DNA of 64,000 nucleotides. Source: CAWHYG01 sp963833505. Its GTDB lineage: Bacteria > Eisenbacteria > RBG-16-71-46 > CAIMUX01. The notes beneath the pieces were generated by a model. The model was not told the origin of the DNA. It was given only the letters and a program-made list of their open reading frames with translations, and did not search any database. Shown piece by piece: positions 11,405 to 20,742 of the stretch. Every line of letters begins with the position of its first letter. The stretch's first letter is position 1. Both the position numbers and the translations under genes were made by a program. The stretch is taken from NCBI GenBank assembly GCA_963833505.1, contig CAWHYG010000007.1:248001-312000 (forward strand). The letters are read 5' to 3'.

Positions 11405-13495
11405 ATGGAACACACTTTCAGCCTCGAACTGGGGGGCCGTACGCTCAGCATCGAAGTCGGACGCCTCGCCAAGCAGGCCTCCGGCTCCGCGCTCGTGCGC
11501 TACGGAGACACGGTCGTCCTGGCCACCGCCGTGGTCAGCAAGCAGGAAACGGAAAGGGACTTCCTTCCACTTCTCGTCGACTACCGGGAAAAGACCTATG
11601 CCGCCGGAAGGATCCCCGGTGGTTTTTTCAAGCGCGAGGGGCGGCCCAACGAGAAAGAGGTCCTGTCCTCGCGCCTGATCGACCGCAGCCTGCGCCCGCT
11701 CTTCGAGAAGTCGATCCGGTATGAGATCCAGATCTCCGCCGAGGTCCTCTCCTCCGACCAGGAAAACGACGGGGACACCCTGGGATTGATCGGCGCCTCC
11801 TGCGCGGCCTGCCTGAGCGACCTGCCTTTCCCCGGCCCGGTCGCGGCGGTCCGGATCGGTCTCGGAGAAAACGGATTCATCCTCAATCCCACCAGCTTCG
11901 ACCTCGAAGCGAGCCGGATGAACATCGTCGTCGCCGGAACGGATGACTCCATCGTGATGGTCGAGGGAGAAGCCCGCGAGGTGACTGAAGAGCAGCTCGT
12001 CGAAGCGTTCCGCTTCGCCCATCCCCGCATCCGGGAGCTGGTCGCCCTCCAGAACGAGATCGTGGCGGCGGCGGGCAGACCCAAGCGCGAGCTGCCCAGG
12101 AAGGTCGAGGACGCCGCCCTGGTCGGGGCGGTCACGAGCGGGTGGGCCGCGCGCATCGGCGAGGTCGTCCGCATCGCGAAGAAGGAAGACCGCGAGGCGG
12201 CTTTCCTGGCGCTCGAGACCGAGGGTCTGGAGAAGCTGGCCGAGAGTTTCGTGGACAAGGGCGCGGAGATCCGATCCGTCTTCGAGGATCTCGAAAAGTC
12301 GCTCATGCGGAAGATGATCCTGGAAGAAGGAATCCGTTCCGACGGCCGCAGCGCCGAGGACATCCGCCCGATCACCTGCGAGGTCGGCGTTCTGCCGCGC
12401 ACCCACGGCAGCGCGCTCTTCACGCGCGGACAGACGCAGGCCCTGGTCATCACGACCCTTGGAACCTCGGTCGACGAGCAGAAGATCGAGGAGCTGATGG
12501 GCCAGTCCTGGAAGACCTTCCTGCTCCATTACAACTTCCCCTCCTACGCGGTGGGGGAGGTCCGGCCGAACCGGGGACCGGGCCGGCGCGAGGTCGGCCA
12601 CGGGGCGCTGGCCGAGCGCGCCCTCTCCGGCGTCGTTCCCTCGAATGAGCGCTTTCCCTACACCATCCGGATCGTCTCGGACGTGCTGGAGTCCAACGGC
12701 AGCTCGTCCATGGCGTCGGTCTGCGGCGCCAGCCTGGCCCTCATGGACGCCGGCGTCCCGATCAAGGCGCCGGTGGCGGGCATCGCCATGGGGCTGATCC
12801 AGGAAGGGTCGAAGGTCACCATCCTGTCGGACATCATGGGGGTCGAGGATCACCTCGGCGACATGGACTTCAAGGTCGCGGGGACTTCGGAGGGGATCAC
12901 CGGCGTCCAGATGGACATCAAGATCAAGGGGCTCGATTTCGAGGTTCTCCGCCGCGCCCTCGGCCAGGCCCGCCGCGGCCGGCTGCACATCCTCGAGATC
13001 ATGAACCGGACCCTGGCCCAGTCGCGGGAGGAGATCTCCCGCTACGCGCCGAGGATCCTCGTGATCAACATCAACCCGGACAAGATCCGCGACGTCATCG
13101 GCCCGGGGGGGAAGACGATCAAGAAGATCACGGAGCAGACCGGGGCCACGATCGACATCGAGGACGACGGCTCCATCAAGGTGGCGTGCGTCGACTCCGA
13201 GATGGCGGCCCGCGCCGTCGACATCATCCGGTCGCTGACGGAAGACCCGGAGATCGGCCGCATCTATCGCGGGCGGGTCAAGCGCATCGTGAACTTCGGG
13301 GCCTTCGTGGAGATCCTTCCCGGCCGGGATGGTCTGGTCCACATCTCCGAGCTCGAGCCGCACCGGGTGGGGCGGGTCGAGGACGTGATCAAGGAAGGGG
13401 AGACCGTGCTGGTGAAGGTGATCGGCGTGGACGAGGAAGGCAAGATCCGGCTGTCCCGCAAGGCCGTCGATCAGGAGACCGGCCAGGCGAGGTAG
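11405..13495 (+). CDS. pnp: Polyribonucleotide nucleotidyltransferase (PNPase)
   Basis: PNPase degrades RNA 3' to 5' by phosphorolysis. The 696-residue protein has two RNase PH domains, the first containing GGFFKREGRPNEKE and DRSLRPLF, the second containing EEGIRSDGRS, THGSALFTRGQTQ and NYNFPSYAVGE-like sequence. A KH domain (INPDKIRDVIGPGGKTIK) and an S1 domain (GRVKRIVNFGAFVEILPG) follow. The frame is open back to 11363, but the ATG at 11405 opens the conserved HTFSLELGG and has a GGGAG just upstream. Domain order and length are typical. Confidence 0.97.
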   Translation: MEHTFSLELGGRTLSIEVGRLAKQASGSALVRYGDTVVLATAVVSKQETERDFLPLLVDYREKTYAAGRIPGGFFKREGRPNEKEVLSSRLIDRSLRPLFEKSIRYEIQISAEVLSSDQENDGDTLGLIGASCAACLSDLPFPGPVAAVRIGLGENGFILNPTSFDLEASRMNIVVAGTDDSIVMVEGEAREVTEEQLVEAFRFAHPRIRELVALQNEIVAAAGRPKRELPRKVEDAALVGAVTSGWAARIGEVVRIAKKEDREAAFLALETEGLEKLAESFVDKGAEIRSVFEDLEKSLMRKMILEEGIRSDGRSAEDIRPITCEVGVLPRTHGSALFTRGQTQALVITTLGTSVDEQKIEELMGQSWKTFLLHYNFPSYAVGEVRPNRGPGRREVGHGALAERALSGVVPSNERFPYTIRIVSDVLESNGSSSMASVCGASLALMDAGVPIKAPVAGIAMGLIQEGSKVTILSDIMGVEDHLGDMDFKVAGTSEGITGVQMDIKIKGLDFEVLRRALGQARRGRLHILEIMNRTLAQSREEISRYAPRILVININPDKIRDVIGPGGKTIKKITEQTGATIDIEDDGSIKVACVDSEMAARAVDIIRSLTEDPEIGRIYRGRVKRIVNFGAFVEILPGRDGLVHISELEPHRVGRVEDVIKEGETVLVKVIGVDEEGKIRLSRKAVDQETGQAR

Positions 13496-13499
13496 CGCC

Positions 13500-14854
13500 T
13501 TGGCCGGTGAAGAGACGAGCGGCCGGCGCCCGAGCCCCGTCCGGGGCCGGGCCGCCGCGCGCCTTCTCGGGAAGCTCCGCGGATTCAAGGAGCCGATCCC
13601 GATCCGACGCGAGCTGCCCGGCGGTACCGCGCTCTTGATCGAGCCGGTGGACGAGGTTCCTTCGCTTGCCCTCGGAATCTGGGTTCGCGTCGGTTCCCGG
13701 GACGAGGAAACGTCCCAGGCCGGAATCACGCACTTCATCGAGCATCTCGGTCTTCAAGGGAAGCCGGCGCCATTCCGGCTACCAGAATGGCCAAGCGGAT
13801 GGAGGCGCTCGGCGGCCAGATCGACGCCTACACCACCAAGGAAAACACCTGCTTCTACGCGCGCGTCTTCGACGGCCATCGCCGCCAGGCGGTGGACCTC
13901 CTGAGCGAGCTGCTTTGCCAGCCGGCCTTCCAGGCCGACCTGATCCCGCGCGAGGTGCGCGTGGTCGAGGAGGAGATCCAGAGCTACGAGGACAATCCCG
14001 AGGAGTTCATCCATGATCTCGCGGCCGAAGTGGTCTGGAAGGGACATCCATTGGCGACGCCGATCCTGGGCACGCGGGACGCCCTGCGGGCGCTGAACTC
14101 CCGGGTCATCCGGCGCTGGTACCGATCGCGGTACACCGCTTCCAATGTGGTCGTGGCCGCGGCCGGACGGGTCGACCCGGATCACCTCGCCGCCGAGGTC
14201 GAGGCCCGCCTCCACCTTCCCGTCGATGCGGCTCCCGACGGGCGGCCGCGCATTCCCCGGTTCACGCCGGAAGTGCGCCACGTGGAGCGGGAGATCAACC
14301 AGGCCTCGGTCTGTCTGGTCCGGCGGGCGCCGTCCTATCACGATCGGGACCGCCACGTCGTCTACCTGCTCAACACGATTCTCGGCGCGGGCGCCAGCTC
14401 GCGGCTCTATCAGTCCATCCGGGAGGACGAGGGCCTGGCCTACTCCGTCTACTCGTTCATGGATTCCTTCGAGGACACGGGCATGTTCGGGATCTTCCTG
14501 GGAGTGAGCCCGGGGCAGATGAAGCGGTCGCTCCGCCTCGTCTGCCGCGAGCTGCGCCGGGTCAAAAGGGACGGAGTCCGGATCTGGGAGCTGGAAAGCG
14601 CCAAGGCCCAGGTCTTCGCCGGGCTGTTCATGTCCTACGAGAGCATGTACGAGAGGATCGGCCGCCTGGCCCACAACGAGATTCACTACGGAAAGCAACT
14701 TCCTCTCCCGCAGATTGTAGAAACCATCGATGGGATCACCCGGGAAGAGATCCAGGAGGCCGCCGGGAAGCTCCTGGATCCGACCCGTTACAGCCTCGTG
14801 ACCCTGGGCCCTGCGGGACATCCGCGCCCCGGCCTCGAGGATCTGGAGTTCTGA
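13500..14854 (+). CDS. M16 family zinc peptidase, frame broken twice in this sequence
   Basis: M16 peptidases are zinc metalloproteases related to mitochondrial processing peptidase and PqqL; the gene after pnp is a common location. Three frames must be joined. The first (13500 to about 13749) encodes the zinc motif HFIEH. A second frame gives VFKGSRRHSGYQ. A third (from about 13787 to 14854) gives AKRMEALGGQIDAYTTKENT and the downstream Glu ligand region VVEEEIQSYEDNPEEF. One surplus base near 13747-13750 and one in CCAGAATG (13782-13789) explain both shifts, about 40 bases apart. Removing both restores a standard M16 N-terminus of about 450 residues total. The start is a TTG four bases after the pnp stop. 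Sequencing error is more likely than decay, because the rest is well conserved. Confidence 0.85.
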
Positions 14855-14909
14855 GAATGCCGGGAATCTCCGCGCCATCGCGAAGGCCCCTCGACCGGGG
14901 AGCGCGCGC

Positions 14910-15365
14910 ATGACGGCGATCGTCTGCTCGCCCGTCCGTCCGGGAGCGATCCTGCCCGACCGCATGACGGCCGGCTCGAGCGGATTCGATCTCCATGCCT
15001 GCCTCGAGGAGCCCCTGCGCCTCGAGCCGGGACGGTGGGCCCTCGTGCCGACCGGGCTCATCATGGCCATTCCGCCGGGAATGGAAGGAACCGTCCGGGC
15101 GCGCAGCGGGCTGGCCCTGAGGCACGGGCTCGGGCTGTTGAACGGTCCCGGCACCATCGATTCGGACTACCGGGGCGAGGTCGGCGTCCTGCTCATGAAC
15201 TGGGGGCCGAAAGCGGTCGACATCCAGCCGGGCGATCGCGTCGCGCAGATCGTCTTTCAGACCGTTCCGCCGGTCGAGGTGCTGTGGGCGGAGGTCGATC
15301 CCGACACCGGCCGCGGAGCCGGGGGATTCGGACACACCGGCAACGAGCCCCGGCGGGTTTTGTGA
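14910..15365 (+). CDS. dut: dUTP diphosphatase (dUTPase)
   Basis: dUTPase hydrolyses dUTP to dUMP and pyrophosphate, keeping uracil out of DNA and supplying dTMP synthesis. The 151-residue protein shows the trimeric dUTPase motifs in order: SSGFDLHA, ARSGLALRHGLGLLNGPG, GTIDSDYRGEVGVLLMNWG, GDRVAQIVFQ, and the C-terminal GRGAGGFGHTG, which closes over the active site. The last base positions overlap the next gene's GTG start. The pnp-M16-dut order is seen in several bacterial groups. Confidence 0.96.
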   Translation: MTAIVCSPVRPGAILPDRMTAGSSGFDLHACLEEPLRLEPGRWALVPTGLIMAIPPGMEGTVRARSGLALRHGLGLLNGPGTIDSDYRGEVGVLLMNWGPKAVDIQPGDRVAQIVFQTVPPVEVLWAEVDPDTGRGAGGFGHTGNEPRRVL

Positions 15366-16382
15366 CGCGGTTCCACGGCGGGAGCGGAGGGTCGCCGGGA
15401 TCCGCCGCTCGAGAGATCTCCCGGAGCCGGCCGGCGGCCGTGCTCGCGGCGGCCGTCCTCGCCCCGATCGCCGGACTCCTCCTGTTCATCAACACCGGCG
15501 GCGCGCCGGCAGCCGCCGGCAGCGCGGATGCGGCGAGGGCAGCCGTATCCGGAGCGGCGCCCACCGGCTCGGACTCGACTTTGAATCCGGTCGGGGGCGC
15601 GTCCGACGCGAACTCGTCCCAGCTCACGCTTCCGGGAGCGGCTTTGCCGAGCCCGGATCCGGCGTCGGCCACGACGTCGGGCACGGCTGCGTCGGACAGC
15701 CTTCCGGGCCGCTCGGCGCCGATCCGGGTGGGGGAGAAGCTGACCTTCTCCATCCGTTGGGGGGTCGTGAAAGCGGGGACGGCCGTGCTCGAGATCCAGG
15801 GGATCCGGCGGATCGAAGGCCACGACGCCTACCTCACCGTCTCGACCGCGACTTCGAACGACGTCTTCGACAAGTTCTACCCCGTGCGCGACCGCGTCAC
15901 CTCGCTGATGGATTGCGACAGCCTGTACAGCCTCTACTTCGAAAAGCATTCGAGGGAAGGCACGTACAAGGCGGATCAGGCCATCCACTTTGACCAGAGG
16001 AAGCGGCTCGCCACCTATGAGGACGGCAAGTCCTATCCCGTCGCGCCGGAGACCTTTGACGTGCTCTCCGCCTTCTATCGGGTCCGGACCATGCCGCTCC
16101 AGGTCGGCCAGGTGTTCTATCTCGACAGCCACGCCGACCGGAAGAACTATCCGCTGCAGGTGAGGGTCACCGGCAAGGAGGAGGTCGAGACGCCGGCCGG
16201 GACCTTCCCCTGTCTCGTGATCGAGCCTACCCTGAGAAGCGGAGCGTTCTTCAAGAACGACGGTCGGCTGACCATTCTGGTTGAGCGACGACGCGCGGCG
16301 GATGCCCGTGCAAATGCGGAGCAAGATCCCCGTCGGTGCCATCACGGTCATCCTGACGGAGTTCCAGCGGCCGGAGGGATGA
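15362..16382 (+). CDS. DUF3108 domain protein with N-terminal anchor, frame broken once in this sequence
   Basis: After a hydrophobic N-terminal segment (VLAAAVLAPIAGLLLFI) and about 100 Ala/Ser/Pro-rich residues comes a DUF3108 domain: VGEKLTFSIRWGVVKAGTA, YFEKHSREGTYKADQ and PAGTFPCLVIEPTL. The reading frame fails at CATTCTGG (16273-16280). Dropping one T gives ...LTIWLSDDARRMPVQM, the usual DUF3108 end, and a stop at 16380-16382. The restored product would be about 339 residues. The family is periplasmic or envelope-associated and of unknown function. The start GTG overlaps the dut stop. In the uncorrected frame the ORF runs on into the next gene, an artefact. Confidence 0.8.
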
Positions 16383-17356
16383 TGTCACGATATCCGGAGA
16401 TTGATCTTTCGCGAATCCGGTCGTATCCCGTGGCCGAGCGTTCCAGCCTGGTCGGCGCGGATGCCCTCTATCGGCCGCCGTCCGACCCGGGCTCGTTCGC
16501 CGAATTCTGGAGCTCCCTGCCGGATGTGCTCGCGGCCCGCGACCTGCGCGACCTCGTGGAACGGATTCGGACCGCGCGCCGGCGCGGCGCCGGGGTGCTG
16601 GTGATGGCGGGCGCTCACGTGATCAAGACCGGGCTGGCCCCCGGGCTCATCCGGCTCATGGACGAGGGATTGATCACCGGAATCGCCTTGAACGGCGCGG
16701 GCGCCATCCACGATCTCGAGCTTGCGTTCTTCGGGCGGACTTCGGAGGACGTCTCCGCCGGACTTCACGAAGGACGTTTCGGGATGGCGCGGGAGACTTC
16801 GCTCTGGATCAACCAGTGGACCCGGGAGGCGTCGGAGTGCGAGGAAGGCCTCGGGGAAGGTCTCGGGCGGGCCTTCCACGAGGGCGCCGGGGAAGGCCGG
16901 GAACGGAGCCTCCTGGCCGCCGCCTGGCGCCTGGGAATACCGGCCACCGTCCATCTGGCCATCGGCGCGGACATCAACCACCAGCATCCGGAGTTTTCGG
17001 GGGCTGCCGCCGGGGACGCGACGGCCCGGGACTTCCGCATCTTCTGCCAGGTGGTCAGCACCCTGGCGGAAGGGGTGGCTTTGAACCTGGGGTCCGCCGT
17101 CATCCTCCCCGAGGTGTTCCTGAAGGCGGTTTCGGTCTGCGTCAACCTGGGGACCCGGTTCACGGACCTGACCACCGCGGCGTTGGACTTTCAACGGCAG
17201 TATCGCCCGGCCGAGAACGTCGTCCGGAGGCCCACGCTCCTGGGCGGGCGCGGATACTACTTCGTGGGGCATCACGAGATCATCCTGCCGCTCCTGGTCC
17301 AGGCCCTTCTCTACCGGGCGCGGACCGCGGCGGAGCGGGACCCGGCCGGCTCTTGA
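16379..17356 (+). CDS. Deoxyhypusine-synthase-like protein
   Basis: The 325-residue protein resembles the deoxyhypusine synthase fold: GAGVLVMAGAHVIKTGLAPGL corresponds to the NAD-binding beta-alpha start, NGAGAIHDLELAFFG to the TTAGGVEEDL region, and a late segment (VGHHEIILPLLVQALL) to the conserved C-terminus. True deoxyhypusine synthase modifies a lysine in eukaryotic and archaeal eIF5A using spermidine. The region where the enzyme's catalytic lysine usually lies reads LLGGRGYYF here, with no lysine. Bacterial homologues of this kind are mostly uncharacterised. Two ATGs in tandem (16379, 16382) overlap the previous stop. Fold assignment is moderate; substrate is unknown. Confidence 0.65.
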   Translation: MMSRYPEIDLSRIRSYPVAERSSLVGADALYRPPSDPGSFAEFWSSLPDVLAARDLRDLVERIRTARRRGAGVLVMAGAHVIKTGLAPGLIRLMDEGLITGIALNGAGAIHDLELAFFGRTSEDVSAGLHEGRFGMARETSLWINQWTREASECEEGLGEGLGRAFHEGAGEGRERSLLAAAWRLGIPATVHLAIGADINHQHPEFSGAAAGDATARDFRIFCQVVSTLAEGVALNLGSAVILPEVFLKAVSVCVNLGTRFTDLTTAALDFQRQYRPAENVVRRPTLLGGRGYYFVGHHEIILPLLVQALLYRARTAAERDPAGS

Positions 17357-17454
17357 TCTTTGCGATCCTTGCAGTAAAGGGCGCTCGCTCCGAGGCCGAT
17401 TCGTTGTAACGTGGATCTGGTCTCGCGGCTTCTGCGGGGCTCAGCAGCCACTGG

Positions 17455-17483
17455 TTGACGGACGAGCCGCACGGATGTAGGCT
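17455..17483 (+). promoter_or_regulatory. Predicted promoter of the exopolysaccharide operon
   Basis: TTGACG (17455-17460), a 17-base spacer and TAGGCT (17478-17483) with TG just before it. It lies about 110 bases upstream of the export lipoprotein gene, in the 237-base gap after the deoxyhypusine-synthase-like gene. Confidence 0.55.
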
Positions 17484-17593
17484 GCAAGCTTGTATCCAGG
17501 AATGGCAACAGACTACAGGAAAGGGAGTTCCGGGATTTCTGCCGAGGATCCGGAACGCGGGTCAGGAGCGTGCAACTCGTAAGGCCGGGGTTC

Positions 17594-18493
17594 ATGAGCC
17601 TCTCCACACGCAAGCGTGTCCGTTCCGGGACAGGCCTCGCGGGCCGGCGCCTGCCGGCCTGGCGGATCGGGCGCGCGCTTCCGGCTCTCCTCCTCTTGCT
17701 CTTGGTTGCTTCCTGCGGCTCCAGCGGCGAGTCCGTATCCCCTCCGGACATGAGGGATTTCCCGCCGCTCGCGAATCCGAACCAGCCGCAAGCCGTGCCC
17801 TCCGCGCCTTCCGCCGGTGTGGCGCCGGCGCCGGGAATCACACCAACGGGGACCCGCCAGGGTGCGCCCGCGCCCCCCGCGGCGCCCGCGGAGTACACCC
17901 TCGGCGTCGGCGACGAGGTCGACGTGGCGGTGCTGGGGCAGGGCGATTTCTCGCGCACGCTGAAGGTCCGGCCCGACGGAAACATCACTTCACCCGGAGC
18001 TGGCGTCATCTTCGCGCTCGGGCGGACTCCCGAAGACGTCGGACGCGAGATCGAGCGGAAGCTGAGCCAGTACATCCGCTACCCCCGGGTCGATCTGGTG
18101 GTGAACTCGTTCGGCGACCGCCGCGTGTACGTCATGGGCGAGGTGTCCACTCCCGGGGACCAGCCCTTTCACAAGGGCATGACGGCGCTGCAGGCCATCG
18201 CGGCCGCCGGCGGCCTCCGTCCCACCGGCAAGGCGGCCAACGTCATCCTGCTGCGCCGCACCGGCGCGGATTCGGCCTACGTGCGCACGATGGACTTCCG
18301 AAGCGCTTTGAAGGGCGAGAACGAGAGCCAGGACGTGGCCCTGGAGGCGTACGACATCGTCTATGTTCCGCGGAGCGTGATCGACAACATCGACATCTTC
18401 ATGGACCAATACGTCAAGCAGATGATCGCGCCGTTCAACCTCTATCTCGCAGGATGGCAATCCTTCAACGCCGTGCGGGTCTGGCACCCATGA
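17594..18493 (+). CDS. Polysaccharide export lipoprotein (Wza/BexD type)
   Basis: Outer-membrane export proteins of this type form the channel for capsule or exopolysaccharide. The 299-residue product has an N-terminal signal with lipobox LLVASC, a Pro/Ala-rich spacer, and the polysaccharide export domain (YTLGVGDEVDVAVLGQGDFS, VRPDGNITSPGAG). An SLBB domain follows (VYVMGEVSTPGDQP, GMTALQAIAAAGGL). The frame is open to a GTG at 17570; the ATG at 17594 is preferred because the upstream Shine-Dalgarno is too close to the GTG. It is the first gene of a run with chain-length protein, ATPase and P-loop protein. Confidence 0.9.
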   Translation: MSLSTRKRVRSGTGLAGRRLPAWRIGRALPALLLLLLVASCGSSGESVSPPDMRDFPPLANPNQPQAVPSAPSAGVAPAPGITPTGTRQGAPAPPAAPAEYTLGVGDEVDVAVLGQGDFSRTLKVRPDGNITSPGAGVIFALGRTPEDVGREIERKLSQYIRYPRVDLVVNSFGDRRVYVMGEVSTPGDQPFHKGMTALQAIAAAGGLRPTGKAANVILLRRTGADSAYVRTMDFRSALKGENESQDVALEAYDIVYVPRSVIDNIDIFMDQYVKQMIAPFNLYLAGWQSFNAVRVWHP

Positions 18494-18509
18494 GGCCGGG
18501 CGATTTCTC

Positions 18510-19880
18510 ATGACGGATCCGGGAACGGAAAAGCGGGAAACCAGTTTGCGGGATCTTCTGGCGGTGCTGTTCCGCCGGAAGTGGGTGGTTCTGGCCGTGT
18601 TCCTGGCGACGATCGGCGCGGTCGTGCTGGCCAACCGGCTGGCGCCCGAGAAGTATGAATCGGTCGCGCAGGTCCTGGTCAGCCTGAACGAGCCGGGCAG
18701 CGCCTTCAGCGTCCGCAGCGGCGTCGTCTCGACCGTGGAAGACGCGCTCACCTCCGAGCTGGAGACGATCAAGAGCTCCCACATCCTCCAGATGGCGCAA
18801 GGCGTCCTCGACCAGAGCGGCGCGCACGACTCCCATGGGCTTCCCATCAAGGTGAGCACGGCGGAGGTCACCGCCACCACCGTTCCGCGCACGAGCATCA
18901 TCTACATCCAGGCCCGGAGCGCGGATCCGCGGGCCGCCCAGGAGGTCGCGCGGGCGGTGACCAAGGCCTATTCCGACTTCCGCCTGAACGTCCGCACCGT
19001 TCCGGAGCTCGACTCGTTCTTCCGCGAGGAGATGGAGGAGGTCCGCGGCCAGCTCGACGACTGGGAAAAGCGCCGGGCCGACTTCATGAACGCCGAATCG
19101 GTGTCGGGCCTCGCCGAGGAGCGCACCAGCGCCATCGATATCCGGCGGTCCACCGAGGTCGAGCTGAACAGCCTCCGGGCCACCATGGCCTCGGACCAGG
19201 CGATGATCGACGTCCTGGAAAAGTCCCTCCAGGATCACGCCCGCGATCCCAACTCCGAGATCTACTCCTTCTCCGAGTCGAACCCGGGCGACGATCAGAT
19301 CATCCTCCAGATCAAGAAAGAGCTGGTCGCGAAGCGGTCGGCCCTTTTCTCCGCGCGCTCGCAGTTCCAGGACAGCCATCCGGAAGTGAAGGCCCTGAGT
19401 GACCAGGTCGACCAGCTTGAGGCCCTTCTGCTCCGGGAAATCGGCTCCTACGTCAAGCACTTGAAGGATCGGATGGAGGTTTCCAAGGCGCGGGAGGACG
19501 CCCTCCAGGGCACGATGGCCTATTCCGACGCGGAGCTGGCCTCCTTTCCGAACAAGGAAGCCAAGCTGGCGAGCTTCGACCGGGTCATCGACGCGCTCAC
19601 CACCGACTATCACACCCTGGCCGACAAGCAAATGCAAACGCGGTTGGATCGGATCGGCACCCCGGACTGGAACGTCATGGTTTTGCAGCCCCCGTCCGAC
19701 GCGCAGAAGGTGCGCACCACCGACCTCGTGCGCATGGCCCTGATTCCCCTGATCGGGCTCATCGTCGCCGTGGCGCTGGCCTTCCTGATCGACGGATTCG
19801 ACCACTCCCTCAAGGACGCCACCGAAGCCGAACAGCATCTGGGAATCCCGGTCCTGGGCTCGGTCGGACGCCTGCGCTGA
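18510..19880 (+). CDS. Chain-length determinant / Wzz-GumC family protein
   Basis: This inner-membrane polysaccharide copolymerase sets chain length and links polymerisation to export. The 456-residue protein has a TM helix at about 24-44 (VVLAVFLATIGAVVLANRL), a long periplasmic coiled-coil-rich region and a second TM near the C-terminus (MALIPLIGLIVAVALAFLI). The cytoplasmic tail after TM2 is short and contains no kinase, so the P-loop protein two genes on may be its partner. The Pro-containing segment before TM2 is typical of the family. It follows the export lipoprotein by 16 bases. Confidence 0.9.
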   Translation: MTDPGTEKRETSLRDLLAVLFRRKWVVLAVFLATIGAVVLANRLAPEKYESVAQVLVSLNEPGSAFSVRSGVVSTVEDALTSELETIKSSHILQMAQGVLDQSGAHDSHGLPIKVSTAEVTATTVPRTSIIYIQARSADPRAAQEVARAVTKAYSDFRLNVRTVPELDSFFREEMEEVRGQLDDWEKRRADFMNAESVSGLAEERTSAIDIRRSTEVELNSLRATMASDQAMIDVLEKSLQDHARDPNSEIYSFSESNPGDDQIILQIKKELVAKRSALFSARSQFQDSHPEVKALSDQVDQLEALLLREIGSYVKHLKDRMEVSKAREDALQGTMAYSDAELASFPNKEAKLASFDRVIDALTTDYHTLADKQMQTRLDRIGTPDWNVMVLQPPSDAQKVRTTDLVRMALIPLIGLIVAVALAFLIDGFDHSLKDATEAEQHLGIPVLGSVGRLR

Positions 19881-19890
19881 GGGGGGCCCG

Positions 19891-20742
19891 GTGTACGAGG
19901 CGTACTTCGGGCTGCGGGAGCCGCCCTTCGCGATCACCCCCGATCCCCGTTTTCTCTTTCTCACGCGGAGCCACCGGGACGCGCTCGCCTATCTGCATTA
20001 CGCGATCGAGCAGCGGAAGGGGTTCATGGTCGTGACCGGCGAGGTCGGAGTCGGCAAGACGCTGGTGATCCGCGCGCTTCTGGGCCAGCTTCCGGACGAG
20101 GTATCCACCGCGGTGGTGATGAACGCCCGCCTGACCTTCCAACAGCTTCTCTACATGGCCCTGCGCGACTTCGGCGTCGCGCCGCGCGGGCGGACCAAGG
20201 TGGATCTGCTCGTCGCCCTGGAAGAGTTCCTGCTCCGGCAGAAGGAAGATCGGGGCAACGCCGTCCTCATCGTGGACGAGGCCCAGAATCTCTCCGAAGA
20301 AGCCTTGGAGGATTTCCGCCTGCTGTCGAACCTCGAATCCGCCGATTCCAAGCTGATCCAGATCGCCCTGGTCGGACAGCCGGAGCTTCGCAACCTTCTG
20401 GGCCGGAAATCGCTCCGACAGCTTCGCCAGCGGATTCCCGGGATCTTCGACCTGACGCGGCTTCCGGCCGAGACGGTTCGGGAGTACATCGACTTCCGGA
20501 CCCAGGTGGCGAGCGGCGGGCGCGTTTCCGGGCTCTTCGATGCGGAGAGCGTCGCCGAGGTGGCGAAATCGGCCGGCGGAATTCCACGGCTGATCAACCA
20601 GATCTGTGACCGGGCTCTTCTGGTCTGCTACGCCGAGGGGCGCGACCGGGTGGGCGCCGAGCACGTGCAGACCGCGGCGGGAGAGCTGGAGCTGGGACGG
20701 GACACGCCGCCGGCGGCGATCTTCCAGAGAGGGCAGCCGTGA
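19891..20742 (+). CDS. ExeA-type AAA ATPase of polysaccharide locus
   Basis: The 283-residue protein opens YEAYFGLREPPFAITPDPRF, the hallmark of ExeA/GspA-related ATPases. It carries Walker A GEVGVGKT and Walker B VLIVDEAQ, followed by the conserved EALEDFRLLSNLE and the GGIPRLINQICDRAL sensor region. Relatives are regularly found in exopolysaccharide loci between chain-length and CpsD-like genes, including exosortase-linked ones. No exosortase is visible in this window. The GTG start is 10 bases after the previous stop, and the C-terminus overlaps the next start by four bases. Confidence 0.9.
   Translation: MYEAYFGLREPPFAITPDPRFLFLTRSHRDALAYLHYAIEQRKGFMVVTGEVGVGKTLVIRALLGQLPDEVSTAVVMNARLTFQQLLYMALRDFGVAPRGRTKVDLLVALEEFLLRQKEDRGNAVLIVDEAQNLSEEALEDFRLLSNLESADSKLIQIALVGQPELRNLLGRKSLRQLRQRIPGIFDLTRLPAETVREYIDFRTQVASGGRVSGLFDAESVAEVAKSAGGIPRLINQICDRALLVCYAEGRDRVGAEHVQTAAGELELGRDTPPAAIFQRGQP

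Noticed and set aside
11042..13738. Long minus-strand open frame of about 900 codons across pnp
   Set aside because: It is the antisense shadow of PNPase in a GC-rich gene, low in complexity (Asp/Arg/Leu/Gly) and without a family. The plus-strand product is certain.
15035..17356. A single 773-codon frame joining dut-shadow, DUF3108 and the deoxyhypusine-synthase-like gene
   Set aside because: The fusion is caused by the break at 16273-16280. With one base removed DUF3108 stops at 16382 and the next gene starts on its own ATG.
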